12,080 bases of DNA from positions 1 through 12,080 of the forward strand of contig JADZCL010000077.1 in assembly GCA_020851615.1 (NCBI GenBank), in the 5' to 3' direction. The notes under the pieces are model-generated. The model was not told the DNA's origin and made no database searches. It saw only the letters and a list, made by a program, of their open reading frames with translations. Shown here piece by piece: positions 1 to 9,047 of this stretch (positions are counted from its first letter, which is position 1; the number at the start of each line of letters is the position of its first letter). The position numbers and the translations under genes are program-made. The DNA is from Rubrivivax sp. GTDB taxonomy: Bacteria; Pseudomonadota; Gammaproteobacteria; Burkholderiales; Burkholderiaceae_C.

Positions 1-494
1 AAGTCGCGCTTGCCCACCGGCACGCCGTTGCGGCGCAGCAGGTTGTAGGCCGTGGTGGCGTGGAAGTACACATTGGGCATCGTGTGCCCGAGCAGCATCT
101 GCATGCCGCTGTAGCGCGTGGGCTCGCCGGCAACGGGCAGGTCGATGGGCTTGTCTTCGGTGCCGTCAATGCGCTCGCGCGGCACGCTGCGCAGGAAGCT
201 CACGCTGCGGGCGATGCGCTCCTGCAGTTGCGCGAAGGTCGTCTCGTCGTCGACATAGGCCGGCACCTCGATGCCCGCCAGGCGCGCCACGACGCTGCGC
301 GCCTTGTCGCAGACGATCTGCACCTGCTTGGAGAAGGGGAACATGTCGGCGATCAGACGATCATTCATCAATGCGGCCATGTCACCGCGCCCGGCGTCGA
401 CGTGGGCCTGTGCCTTGTCGAGGATGCCCGAGAGATTCAGCAGCAGGTTGGTCAGGCGCGGCACGCTGGCCTCGTACATCGAGATGGTCGGCAT
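1..494 (-). CDS. DUF1993 family protein (3' end cut by window edge)
   Basis: Uncharacterised DUF1993-type protein of about 170 residues; 164 codons are visible and only a few C-terminal residues should be missing. It begins MPTISMYEASVPRL and contains the family-typical stretches DMFPFSKQVQI (about residues 51-61), RLAGIEVPAY with DDETTFAQL (about 73-90), and near the end MPNVYFHATTAYNLLRRNG followed by GKRDF. No signal peptide or membrane segment is seen, so a cytoplasmic location is expected. The biochemical function is unknown. The all-helical His-containing pattern resembles DinB-like folds, but that is only an impression. The start is ATG 494, with GGAG at 502-505 seven bases upstream. 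It follows the universal stress protein gene on the same strand by 39 bases, so the two may be co-transcribed. Confidence 0.85.
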   Translation of the reverse strand, partial: MPTISMYEASVPRLTNLLLNLSGILDKAQAHVDAGRGDMAALMNDRLIADMFPFSKQVQIVCDKARSVVARLAGIEVPAYVDDETTFAQLQERIARSVSFLRSVPRERIDGTEDKPIDLPVAGEPTRYSGMQMLLGHTMPNVYFHATTAYNLLRRNGVPVGKRD

Positions 495-533
495 GGCGAT
501 GCTCCAGGGGGGGGCGGCTGGGGTGGGCCCAGA

Positions 534-1343
534 TCAGGGCAGGCGTACGAAAACCGGTACCCGGGCATCACGCAGGCACTGGGCGGTCACGCTGCCGGCC
601 ATCATGCCGCGCAGGCCGGTGTGGCCGTGCGTGCTCATTGCAAGCATCGCGTCGCCCAGACTGCGCACGAAACTCGGGATCGCCACGCCGGGGTCTCCGT
701 GCAGGACCTCCCAGCCGACATCTTTGATGCCGTAGCGCTCCTTGATCTCGCGGGCTCGGGCGTGGACGTAACCCGCCTCCTGCACGTCGCCGGCGGGCAC
801 CTGGGCGTCAAGGCGGCTTGCCGGCTCGATCACCGAAACGACGACGATGCGTGCGCCCAGCCACTTGGCCAGTTCGACCGCCTGCGGAGTGATCGATTCG
901 GACAGCGCACTGCCGTCCAGAGGCAGCACGATGCGTTCGACCTTGGAGAGCGCCGGCGGGCCGTCGGCACTCGGGCGATAGACGACCATCGGCTCGCCCA
1001 GGGCACGCAGGACCTGCAGCGCCACGCTGCCGAAGACCGCCTGCATGGCGCCGCTGCGGCCGTGCGAGCACATGGCCACCAGCGTGCCGGGTACGCGGCG
1101 TGCTTCGTCGCGGATCGCTGCGGCCACGCCCTCGGCGGACGCCGATTCGCACAAGGCCTTGGCACCCAGGGGAGCAGCGAGTTGCTGCAACTGCTGCGCC
1201 GCCTGCGCATGGTCGTCGCTGCGCTCGACGATGCGCAACAGGGCCAGCTCCGAACCGGTGCCGCGCGCCACCGCTGCGGCAGGGCCGATCAACTGCCTGG
1301 AGAAATCGGATCCATCGACCGGGACCAGGATGCGGGAGTACAT
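534..1343 (-). CDS. Universal stress protein with two tandem UspA domains
   Basis: A 269-residue UspA-superfamily protein made of two Usp domains, the E-type arrangement. Domain 1 (about 1-125) opens with RILVPVDGSDFS and carries the nucleotide-binding signature SHG-x9-GS (about 93-106). Domain 2 (about 134-269) opens with VERIVLPLDGSALSE and carries THG-x9-GS (about 238-251). In both, the first glycine of the classical G-x2-G-x9-G[ST] motif is replaced (Cys or Ser), so ATP binding is plausible but not assured. No export signal is seen, so it is cytosolic. Such proteins support survival under stress, often through unknown partners. I chose ATG 1343 because the fold starts there and GAGG (1352-1355) sits eight bases upstream. 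A longer in-frame version from ATG 1412 adds 23 residues with no family resemblance. Confidence 0.9.
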   Translation of the reverse strand: MYSRILVPVDGSDFSRQLIGPAAAVARGTGSELALLRIVERSDDHAQAAQQLQQLAAPLGAKALCESASAEGVAAAIRDEARRVPGTLVAMCSHGRSGAMQAVFGSVALQVLRALGEPMVVYRPSADGPPALSKVERIVLPLDGSALSESITPQAVELAKWLGARIVVVSVIEPASRLDAQVPAGDVQEAGYVHARAREIKERYGIKDVGWEVLHGDPGVAIPSFVRSLGDAMLAMSTHGHTGLRGMMAGSVTAQCLRDARVPVFVRLP

Positions 1344-1437
1344 GCGGTGGGCCTCAAATGAGAGTGGGTCGGACTGCAGGCGGGCGGCTGCAGCTGCGTG
1401 ACCCCTCATCATAGGGCGATTGCCGCCCGCGGCCGCT

Positions 1438-2408
1438 TCAGCTGCGCAGGTGGCAGCTGACCTGGTGGCCTTCGCCCACGGCCTTCAATTCGGGGCGCTG
1501 GACGTCACACAGGCCCTGCCGGGCGATCGGGCAGCGGGTGTGGAAATGGCAGCCCGAGGGCGGGCGGATGGGACTGGGGACATCGCCCTGCAGCCGGATG
1601 CGCTCACGCTTGATCGTCGGATCCGGAATGGGCACCGCGGACAGCAAGGCCTCGGTGTAGGGGTGGCGCGGGCTGCGATAAAGGTCGCGAGCCGGGGCGA
1701 TCTCGACGATGCGCCCGAGGTACATCACCGCAACGCGGTCGCTGATGTGTTCGACGACCGAGAGGTCGTGCGCGATGAAGACATAGGTCAGCCCCAGTCG
1801 CTCCTGCAAGTCCTCCAGCAGGTTGATGACCTGGGCCTGGATCGAGACGTCCAGGGCACTCACCGCCTCGTCGCAGACGACGAGCTTGGGGTCGACCGCA
1901 AGCGCCCGCGCGATGCCGATGCGCTGGCGCTGGCCGCCTGAGAACTCATGCGGGTAGCGACGCATGTGATCGGCCGCCAGGCCGACGGTTTCGAGCAGTT
2001 CGACGATGCGTGCCTCATAGTCGGCACGTGTCCTGGTCAGCTTATGGATCGTCAGCGCCTCGCCGATGATCGCAGCGACCGTCATGCGTGGGTTCAGGCT
2101 CGCGTAGGGGTCCTGGAAGATGATCTGCATGTCGCGTGCGAGCGCGCGCAGTTCGTCCTTGCCGGCGGCGGTGACATCCCGGCCCTGGAAGCGGACCTGA
2201 CCCGAGCTGGGTTCGATCAGGCGCAGGATGCAGCGGCCGGTGGTGCTCTTGCCGCAGCCCGATTCGCCGACGACCCCCAGCGTCTGGCCGGCGGCGAGGT
2301 CGAAACTCACGCCATCGACGGCGTGCACGCGCTCGACCACGCGCTGCAGCAAGCCGCCGCGGATGGGGAACTGCTTGACCAGGTTCTTGACTTCCAGCAG
2401 CGGTGCGC

Positions 2409-2412
<4 letters not shown>
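1438..2412 (-). CDS. oppF: Peptide ABC transporter ATP-binding protein, OppF/DppF type
   Basis: A 324-residue ATPase, one of two that power the peptide importer; it acts on the cytoplasmic face of the inner membrane. Visible motifs are Walker A GESGCGKS (49-56), Q-loop Q100 in [12 protein letters not shown], signature FSGGQRQR (157-164), Walker B LVVCDE (177-182) and H-loop H215 in [10 protein letters not shown]. The residue after Walker B is Ala where many relatives have Pro (DEAVSALD). The C-terminal oligopeptide-transporter extension has cysteines in [15 protein letters not shown] and near the end. Its start overlaps the oppD stop by four bases (ATGA, 2409-2412), which implies translational coupling; no separate ribosome site is visible. 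It is the last gene of the operon. The Opp/Dpp family is firm, the substrate is not. Confidence 0.94.
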
Positions 2413-3398
<986 letters not shown>

Positions 3399-3408
3399 GC
3401 GCAGGGCT

Positions 3409-4347
3409 TCAGAGGACCCGGCGCGGATCGAGCGCGTCGCGCAGGCCGTCGCCGATGAAGTTGATCGTCAGCACGGTGATGAAGATGGCCACACCCGGGA
3501 ACATCGCCCAGTGCCAGGCGATGTCCATGAAGTCGCGCCCGTCGTAGAGGATGCGTCCCCAGGTCGGGACGTCCGGCGGGAAACCCAGGCCCAGGAAGGA
3601 CAGCGTGCTCTCGGCGATGATGGCCGCGGCGACGTCGATGGTGGCCGCGACGATCACCGGCCCCAGGCTGTTGGGCAGGATGTGGCGCACCACCTGGCGT
3701 GGCACGCTGGCGCCCAGGGCACGTGCAGCCTCGACGAATTCCTTCTCGCGCAGCGAGAAGAACTGTGCCCGCACCAGCCGCGCCACCGGCATCCAGCGAA
3801 AGCCGCCGATCACCGCCACGATCAGGATGAAGATGCCGACCTCGAGTCCGAAGGCCTGCTTGAGCGCCTCGCGGAAGAGGAAGATGAGCAACAGCAGCAG
3901 CGGCAGTTGCGGCAGGCTGAGGAAGAGGTCGGTGACCCACATCAGCGCCGCGTCGACCCAGCCGCGCGAGATGCCTGCGACCGCGCCGATGATCACGCCG
4001 ACGGTGATCGCCATCAGCATCGCCGCCAGCCCCACGGCCAGGGAGATCCGGCCGCCGTAGAGCATGCGCGCGAGCATGTCGCGCCCGAGGTCGTCGGTGC
4101 CCATCAGGTGCGTTGCCGAGGGCTCGGCCAGGCGGGCCTTGAAGTCGATGTCGTTGATGCCGACCTTGTAGACCAAGGGGCCCAGCAGGACGGACAGCGC
4201 CAGCGCCGCCAGGATCCACAGGCTCCAGTAGGCCAGGCGGTGGCGCTTGAAGCGCCGCCACGCCTCGGTCCAGGGCGAGACGCTGGCAATCGCCTTGCCC
4301 AGCGGCGCAACCTCAGCGGTAGCTGATGCGGGGGTCGAGCCAGCCAT
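3409..4347 (-). CDS. oppC: Peptide ABC transporter permease, OppC/DppC type
   Basis: A 312-residue inner-membrane permease that forms the translocation channel with OppB. An Ala-rich cytoplasmic N-terminus leads to the OppC N-terminal segment PWTEAWRRFKRHRLAYWSL and a first membrane helix (about 41-60). Next come the family motif GTDDLGRDML (83-92), several further hydrophobic helices, and the ATPase-coupling EAA loop EAARALGAS (206-214). The C-terminus reads NFIGDGLRDALDPR, as expected for the family. The start is not certain. ATG 4347 gives a 35-base overlap with oppB, TTG 4362 would add five residues, and neither has a visible ribosome site. No usable start lies downstream of the oppB stop, so the overlap is real whichever start is used. 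Confidence 0.92.
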   Translation of the reverse strand: MAGSTPASATAEVAPLGKAIASVSPWTEAWRRFKRHRLAYWSLWILAALALSVLLGPLVYKVGINDIDFKARLAEPSATHLMGTDDLGRDMLARMLYGGRISLAVGLAAMLMAITVGVIIGAVAGISRGWVDAALMWVTDLFLSLPQLPLLLLLIFLFREALKQAFGLEVGIFILIVAVIGGFRWMPVARLVRAQFFSLREKEFVEAARALGASVPRQVVRHILPNSLGPVIVAATIDVAAAIIAESTLSFLGLGFPPDVPTWGRILYDGRDFMDIAWHWAMFPGVAIFITVLTINFIGDGLRDALDPRRVL

Positions 4348-5272
4348 AGACGACGTCGGCAAGGAGGTTGAAGAGGATCACGAGCGCGCTCAGGACGAAG
4401 GTGATGGCCATCACCACCGGCGTGTCGTTGCGCAGGATGGCGTCGATCAGCAGCGAGCCGATGCCCGGGATGCGGAAGATCTGCTCGGTCACGATCGCGC
4501 CGCCGAAGAGCTGGGGCAGCTGCAGCGCGATCAGCGTCACGACCGGGATCATGGCGTTGCGCACCACGTGCTTGTTGATGACGATGCTCTCCTTCAGGCC
4601 CTTGCTGCGTGCGGTCGTCACGTAGTCCAGGCGGATGACGTCCAGCACCGAGCTGCGCACGTAGCGCATCCAGCTCGCGGCCTGGAACATCGCCAGCACC
4701 ATCACCGGCATGATGCTCTGCTTGATCTGCTCCAGCCACCAGGCCCAGCCGGTTTCCGAGATGTCCGAGCGGAAGACGAAGGGCAGCCAGCCGAGCTGGA
4801 TCGAGAACAGCAGGATGAAGAGGATGCCGGTGAAGAAGGTCGGCAGCGAGAAGCCGACGAAGGCCAGCGTGCTGGCGATGCGGTCGAACCAGCTGTAGGG
4901 CTTGACGGCGGCCAGCACGCCCACCGGCAGCGCGATCAGCAGCGCCACGATCTGCGAGGCGCCGATCACCGCCAGCGTCACCGGGATGCGCTGCGCGATC
5001 AGCTCGTCGACGTCGATGCGGCTGACGAAGGAGAAGCCCCAGTCGCCCTTCAGCATGCTGGAGAGCCAGTGCAGGTAGCGCTGCCAGACCGGGTCGTCGA
5101 GCCCGAACTGCGCACGCAGGGCCATGCGCACCTCGGGCGGGACGTTGGGGTTGGTCGCCAGCTCCTCGAAGGGGTCGCCGGGCGCCAGCGCCAGCACGAC
5201 GAAGAGCACCAGGCTGATGCCCAGCAGGCTGGGCAGCGCGATCAGCAGCCGGCGCAGGATGTAGTTGAACAA
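4313..5272 (-). CDS. oppB: Peptide ABC transporter permease, OppB/DppB type, TTG start
   Basis: A 319-residue inner-membrane permease, partner of OppC. The N-terminal helix (MFNYILRRLLIALPSLLGIS) is typical of OppB/DppB and is followed by the APGDP motif (30-34). The periplasmic segment around residues 35-95 contains QFGLDDPVWQRYLHWL and GDWGFSF. Five more hydrophobic segments follow. The coupling loop is near YVTTARSKGL (217-226), and the C-terminus ends in the family-like DPRISYR. The start codon is TTG 5272: no in-frame ATG or GTG exists between the previous gene and this point, and the family N-terminus begins exactly here. It follows the first-listed binding-protein gene by 34 bases and overlaps oppC. 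Confidence 0.93.
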   Translation of the reverse strand: MFNYILRRLLIALPSLLGISLVLFVVLALAPGDPFEELATNPNVPPEVRMALRAQFGLDDPVWQRYLHWLSSMLKGDWGFSFVSRIDVDELIAQRIPVTLAVIGASQIVALLIALPVGVLAAVKPYSWFDRIASTLAFVGFSLPTFFTGILFILLFSIQLGWLPFVFRSDISETGWAWWLEQIKQSIMPVMVLAMFQAASWMRYVRSSVLDVIRLDYVTTARSKGLKESIVINKHVVRNAMIPVVTLIALQLPQLFGGAIVTEQIFRIPGIGSLLIDAILRNDTPVVMAITFVLSALVILFNLLADVVYGWLDPRISYR

Positions 5273-5306
5273 GGGCGGTCCCGTTCCGGGCGGGGTTGCG
5301 GGGGGA

Positions 5307-7097
5307 TCAGGCTTCCTTGTACCAGTAGCCCAGCGCCCAGGTCATGTTGTCCCAGGCCGAGAGGGCAGGGCGCAGCTTGTTGCCGATGCCGTAGGGGCGC
5401 GGGCGGCCGAAGAGCGGAATGATGTACTTGTCGGCGACGACGAGGTCGTTGAGCTTGATGAACATCGCCGCGCGCTTGGCCGGGTCGAGCTCGACCTGCG
5501 CGGCCTTGAAGGTCGCGTCGTACTCCGCGTTGCTCCAGCGCGCGAGGTTGCGGCTGGCCCACTTGTTGGCCTTCTGGGCGATCTGGTCGGTGGTGAACTG
5601 CTCCATGAAGAACTGCGGGTCGGGCTGCGTCATGGTCGTCGTGTACATCTCCATGTCGGCCCAGAACTTCTGGTAGGTGTCCGGGTTGGCGAAGTCGCCG
5701 CCGAAGTACACCGCCGCCACCACGCTCTTCAGCTCCAGGTCGATGCCGGCCTTGGCGCAGGCGTCCTTGATGATCGCCTGGCACTTCTGCCGCGGGCTGC
5801 TCACCGAGGTCTGGTAGACGAACTTGAGCTTCACGTCGCCCTTGGCGCGGATGCCGTCGGCGCCCTTCTTCCAGCCGGCCGCATCGAGGACCTGGTTGGC
5901 CTTCTCCGGGTTGAACTCGTAGCTCGTGTTCGGGCTGCGAAAGCGCGGCGGGTTGTTGAGGAAGTTGGCGGTGGTGATCGCGCCGCGGCCGTAGATGACC
6001 TCGGCGATGCCCTTGCGGTCGATCAGCAGGCTCATCGCGTCGCGCACGGCCTTGTCGCTGAAGGCCGGGTGCTTGCTCTTGGCGCTGGCGCGCTCGCCGT
6101 CGACCTCCTTCCAGGGGTCGGTCACGTTGAGCAGCACGAACTCGATGTCGCTGCCCTCGTAGAAGGCCATCCTGCCCTTCCCCGCGGCCTCCAGGCGCTT
6201 GAGGATGTCGTCCTCGACCGCGAGGTTCCAGCCGATGTCGTACTCGCCGGTCTGCAGCACCGCGCGCGCGGCGCTGGTGGCGTCGCCGCCGCCCTTGATC
6301 TCGAGCGAATCGAAGTAGGGCTGGTTGACGATGTGGTAGTTCTTGTTGGCCTCGGCGCGCAGCAGGTCGCCCGGCTTGAAGTCGGTGAGCTTGTAGGGCC
6401 CGGTGCCCACGGGCTTCAGGTTGGCCGGGTTCTCGCGCGACTTGGCGCCCATGTAGGGCTCGAAGACATGCTTGGGCAGGATGCAGCCGACGATGCCGGT
6501 CAGCGGCTCCGACCAGAAGGGCGTGGGCTTGGGAAACTCGACGCGCACCGTATAGGCGTCGACCTTGACGAGCTTGATGTCCTTGTAGGCCGCCACCGTG
6601 ACCATCGCCGCGGCCGGGTCGCCCGCGTAGGCGGCGGTGAAGAGGACGTCGTCGGCGGTGAAGGGCTTGCCGTCGTGCCAGGTCACGCCCTGCTTGAGCT
6701 TCCAGGTGACGCTGCGGCCGTCGGCGGAAAGACCGCCGTTGGCGCGCGTCGGGATCTCGGCGGCCAGGCAGGGGATCAGGTTGCCTTCGGTGTCCCAGCC
6801 GGCCAGCGGCTCGTAGAAGATGCGGCTGGCGTCCTGGTCCTTGGTGCCGCCGGCGTAGTGCGGGTTCAGGTGCACCGCGCCCTGCCAGTAGATGATCTTC
6901 AGCATGCCGCCGCCGCCGCGCTTGGTCGGCTTGTAGGCCAGCGCGGTCTGCGCCTGCGCCACGCCCGCGTTCAGCAGCAGGGTGCCGGCCATCGGCGCGG
7001 TCAGGCCCGCGGCGACCATGCGGCCGATGAACTGCCGCCGCGGCAGCGCCCCTTCGCGCACCTGTTCGATCAGGGAGCGGATTTCCTTTTCGTGCAT
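5307..7097 (-). CDS. Peptide/solute-binding protein (family 5), Tat-exported, downstream copy of a tandem pair
   Basis: A 596-residue periplasmic binding protein of the SBP_bac_5 (OppA/DppA) family, which would capture ligand and deliver it to OppBC. Residues 1-18 form a charged helix (EKEIRSLIEQVREGAL). A twin-arginine motif PRRQFI (19-24), a hydrophobic core (27-45) and a likely cleavage after AQA at about 49 follow. Family landmarks are HLNPHYAGG, FYEPLAGWD, VTWKLKQGVTWHDGKPFTADDV, KPVGTGPYKL, NYHIVNQPYFD, AVLQTGEYDI and PEKANQVLDAAGWKKG. No lipobox cysteine is present, so it should be soluble. ATG 7097 is chosen because GGAGAG (7105-7110) lies seven bases upstream; a 36-residue in-frame extension looks non-coding. 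It is collinear with, and by eye about two-thirds identical to, the adjacent gene at 7187-8977. The ligand is unknown. Confidence 0.93.
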   Translation of the reverse strand: MHEKEIRSLIEQVREGALPRRQFIGRMVAAGLTAPMAGTLLLNAGVAQAQTALAYKPTKRGGGGMLKIIYWQGAVHLNPHYAGGTKDQDASRIFYEPLAGWDTEGNLIPCLAAEIPTRANGGLSADGRSVTWKLKQGVTWHDGKPFTADDVLFTAAYAGDPAAAMVTVAAYKDIKLVKVDAYTVRVEFPKPTPFWSEPLTGIVGCILPKHVFEPYMGAKSRENPANLKPVGTGPYKLTDFKPGDLLRAEANKNYHIVNQPYFDSLEIKGGGDATSAARAVLQTGEYDIGWNLAVEDDILKRLEAAGKGRMAFYEGSDIEFVLLNVTDPWKEVDGERASAKSKHPAFSDKAVRDAMSLLIDRKGIAEVIYGRGAITTANFLNNPPRFRSPNTSYEFNPEKANQVLDAAGWKKGADGIRAKGDVKLKFVYQTSVSSPRQKCQAIIKDACAKAGIDLELKSVVAAVYFGGDFANPDTYQKFWADMEMYTTTMTQPDPQFFMEQFTTDQIAQKANKWASRNLARWSNAEYDATFKAAQVELDPAKRAAMFIKLNDLVVADKYIIPLFGRPRPYGIGNKLRPALSAWDNMTWALGYWYKEA

Positions 7098-7122
7098 GAC
7101 GTGTCTCTCCAGTTTCGAGGAT

Positions 7123-7164
7123 CGGCGGGCGACCCGGCCGGTGCCCGCGCGCTGCGGCCCGCCG
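7123..7164 (-). other. Inverted repeat between the two binding-protein genes
   Basis: Perfect 8-base arms CGGCGGGC (7123-7130) and GCCCGCCG (7157-7164) enclose a 26-base GC-rich loop within the 89-base gap between the tandem binding-protein genes. There is no T-run after it, so it is not a standard terminator. Seen: the arms. Inferred: it could stabilise the upstream message or attenuate read-through. In such GC-rich DNA a chance origin is possible. Confidence 0.35.
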
Positions 7165-7186
7165 CCGCCGGTGCGTGACGTCCTGT

Positions 7187-8977
7187 TCAGGCCTCCTTGT
7201 ACCAATGGGCCAGCGCCCAGAAGTCGTTGTCCCAGCCCGAGAGCTGCGTCACCAGCTTGTGGTTGGCCGCCGAGGGGCGTGGGCGGTAGACGACGGGCTG
7301 GATGTAGCCGTCGCTGCAGACGAGGTCGTTGAGCTTGATGAACATCGCCGCGCGCTTGACCGGGTCGAGCTCGACCTGGGCGGCCTTGTGCGTGGCGTCG
7401 TACTCGTCACTGCGCCAGCGGCTGATGTTGCGCTTGGCCCACTTGTTCTCCTTCTGCGCCAGCTCCCAGCTGCAGTACTGTTCCATGAAGACCTGCGGGT
7501 CGGGCTGCGTCATCGTCGTCGTGTACATCTGCATGTCGGCCCAGAACTTCTGGTAGGTGTCCGGGTTGGCGTAGTCGCCGCCGAAGAACACCGCCGCCGT
7601 CACGCTCTTCAACTCAAGCTCGATGCCGGCCTTGCCGCAGGCGTCCTTGATGATCGCCTGCGTCTTCTGCCGCGGCTGGTTGACCGAGGTCTGGAAGACG
7701 AACTTGAGCTTGGTGCCGCCCTTGGCGCGGATGCCGTCGGCGCCCTTCTTCCAGCCCGCGGTATCGAGGATCTGGTTGGCCTTGTCGACGTTGAACTCGT
7801 ACTTGAGGTTGTTGCTCTTGAAGCGCGGCGGGTTGTTCAGGAAGTTGGGCGTGGCCTCGCCGGTGCGGCCGTAGATGAAGTCCTGCACGCCCTTGCGGTC
7901 GATCAGCAGGCCCATCGCCTGGCGCACGGCCTTGTCCTGGAAGGCCGGGTGGTGCGTCCTGGCGTTGCCGCGCTCGCCGTCGACCTCGTTCCAGGGGTCG
8001 ACGTAGGCGAGCTGGATGAACTCGATGTTGCCGCCGTAGGTGATCGTGACGCGGCCCTTGCCGCCGGCCTCCAGGCGCTTGAGGATGTCGTCCTCGACCT
8101 GCAGGTTCCAGGCGTAGTCGTACTCGCCGGTCTGCAGCACGGCGCGCGCAGCGCCGATGGCGTCACCACCGCCCTTCATCTCGAAGGCGTCGAAATACGG
8201 GCGATTCGGGATGTGGTAGTTCTCGTTGGCGGTGCCGCGCAGCATGTCGCCGGGCTTGAAGTCGAGGAACTTGTAGGGCCCGGTGCCGACGGGCTTCTGG
8301 TTCATCGGCGCCTCGCGCGACTTGGCGCCCATGTAGTCCTTGAAGAGGTGGCGCGGGATGATCATGCCGACCGTGCCGACGAAGGGCTCGGCCCAGAAGG
8401 GCGTGGGCTTGGGGAAGACCACGCGCACGGTGTGCGAGTCGATCTTGGTGACGACGATGTCGCGGTAGGAGGAGATGACCGAGGTGGCGGTCGCCGGGTC
8501 CTTGCAGAACTCCCAGTTGAAGACGACGTCGTCGGCGGTGAAGGGCTGGCCGTCGTGCCAGGTGACGCCCTTCTTCAGCTTCCAGGTCACCGTCGTGCCG
8601 TCGGCCGAGAGGCCGCCGTTGTCGCGCGTCGGAACTTCCGCGGCCAGCACCGGGTAGAGGTTGCCGTCCTTGTCCCAGCCGGCCAGCGGCTCGTAGAAGA
8701 CGCGCGCACCTTCCTGTTCCTTGGTGCCCGTGGCCCAGTGCGGGTTCAGGTGCACCGGGCCCTGCCACCACAGCACCTTGAGCGTGCCGCCGCCGCCGCG
8801 CCGGGTCGGCTTGTAGGGCAGGGGGGACTGCGCCTGCGCGATGCCGGCGTGCATCAGCAGCATCGAGGCCATCGGCGCCGTGAGGCCGGCGCCGACCATG
8901 CGCGCGATGAAGCTGCGCCGCGGCAGTGCCCGGGTGCGCACCTCGTCGATCAGGTCGCGGATGTCCTTCTCTTGCAT
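7187..8977 (-). CDS. Peptide/solute-binding protein (family 5), Tat-exported, promoter-proximal copy of a tandem pair
   Basis: The first gene of the importer operon encodes a 596-residue SBP_bac_5 protein, exactly as long as its neighbour and alignable without obvious gaps. The N-terminus has the same layout: a charged helix EKDIRDLIDEVRTRAL, the twin-arginine motif PRRSFI (19-24), a hydrophobic core and a likely cleavage after AQA at about 49. Export as a folded protein through Tat is therefore expected. Landmarks include HLNPHWATG, FYEPLAGWDKDG, VTWKLKKGVTWHDGQPF, KPVGTGPYKFLDFKPGD, NYHIPNRPYFD and VDKANQILDTAGWKKG. The copies differ most just after FTADDV (about 165-190) and in the last 60 residues, which may reflect ligand choice. 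The start is ATG 8977, with GGAGA (8985-8989) seven bases upstream. Its promoter should lie in 8978-9122. Confidence 0.93.
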   Translation of the reverse strand: MQEKDIRDLIDEVRTRALPRRSFIARMVGAGLTAPMASMLLMHAGIAQAQSPLPYKPTRRGGGGTLKVLWWQGPVHLNPHWATGTKEQEGARVFYEPLAGWDKDGNLYPVLAAEVPTRDNGGLSADGTTVTWKLKKGVTWHDGQPFTADDVVFNWEFCKDPATATSVISSYRDIVVTKIDSHTVRVVFPKPTPFWAEPFVGTVGMIIPRHLFKDYMGAKSREAPMNQKPVGTGPYKFLDFKPGDMLRGTANENYHIPNRPYFDAFEMKGGGDAIGAARAVLQTGEYDYAWNLQVEDDILKRLEAGGKGRVTITYGGNIEFIQLAYVDPWNEVDGERGNARTHHPAFQDKAVRQAMGLLIDRKGVQDFIYGRTGEATPNFLNNPPRFKSNNLKYEFNVDKANQILDTAGWKKGADGIRAKGGTKLKFVFQTSVNQPRQKTQAIIKDACGKAGIELELKSVTAAVFFGGDYANPDTYQKFWADMQMYTTTMTQPDPQVFMEQYCSWELAQKENKWAKRNISRWRSDEYDATHKAAQVELDPVKRAAMFIKLNDLVCSDGYIQPVVYRPRPSAANHKLVTQLSGWDNDFWALAHWYKEA

Positions 8978-9032
8978 CGGGCGGTCTCCAGGGTTCGCGG
9001 CAGGGGCGGGCGTGGCAGGATTGTGGGCCGTG

Positions 9033-9047
9033 CGGCGATACTCGCCG
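9033..9047. promoter_or_regulatory. Candidate operator dyad in the divergent region
   Basis: CGGCGATACTCGCCG is a perfect 6-base inverted repeat (CGGCGA/TCGCCG) around a 3-base centre. It lies 56 bases from the ATG of the importer operon and 75 bases from the GTG of the hydrolase gene. This suits a shared operator, but no regulator gene is in the window and chance is not excluded. Confidence 0.3.

Noticed and set aside
60..1361. A 433-codon plus-strand open frame across the DUF1993 and stress-protein genes
   Set aside because: It is antisense to two clear genes, with low-complexity Ala/His/Gln/Arg composition and no recognisable domain.
1408..1413. TATGAT on the minus strand as a -10 box for the stress-protein gene
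   Set aside because: No acceptable -35 element lies 16-18 bases upstream, where the DNA is very GC-rich, so a promoter call is not supported.
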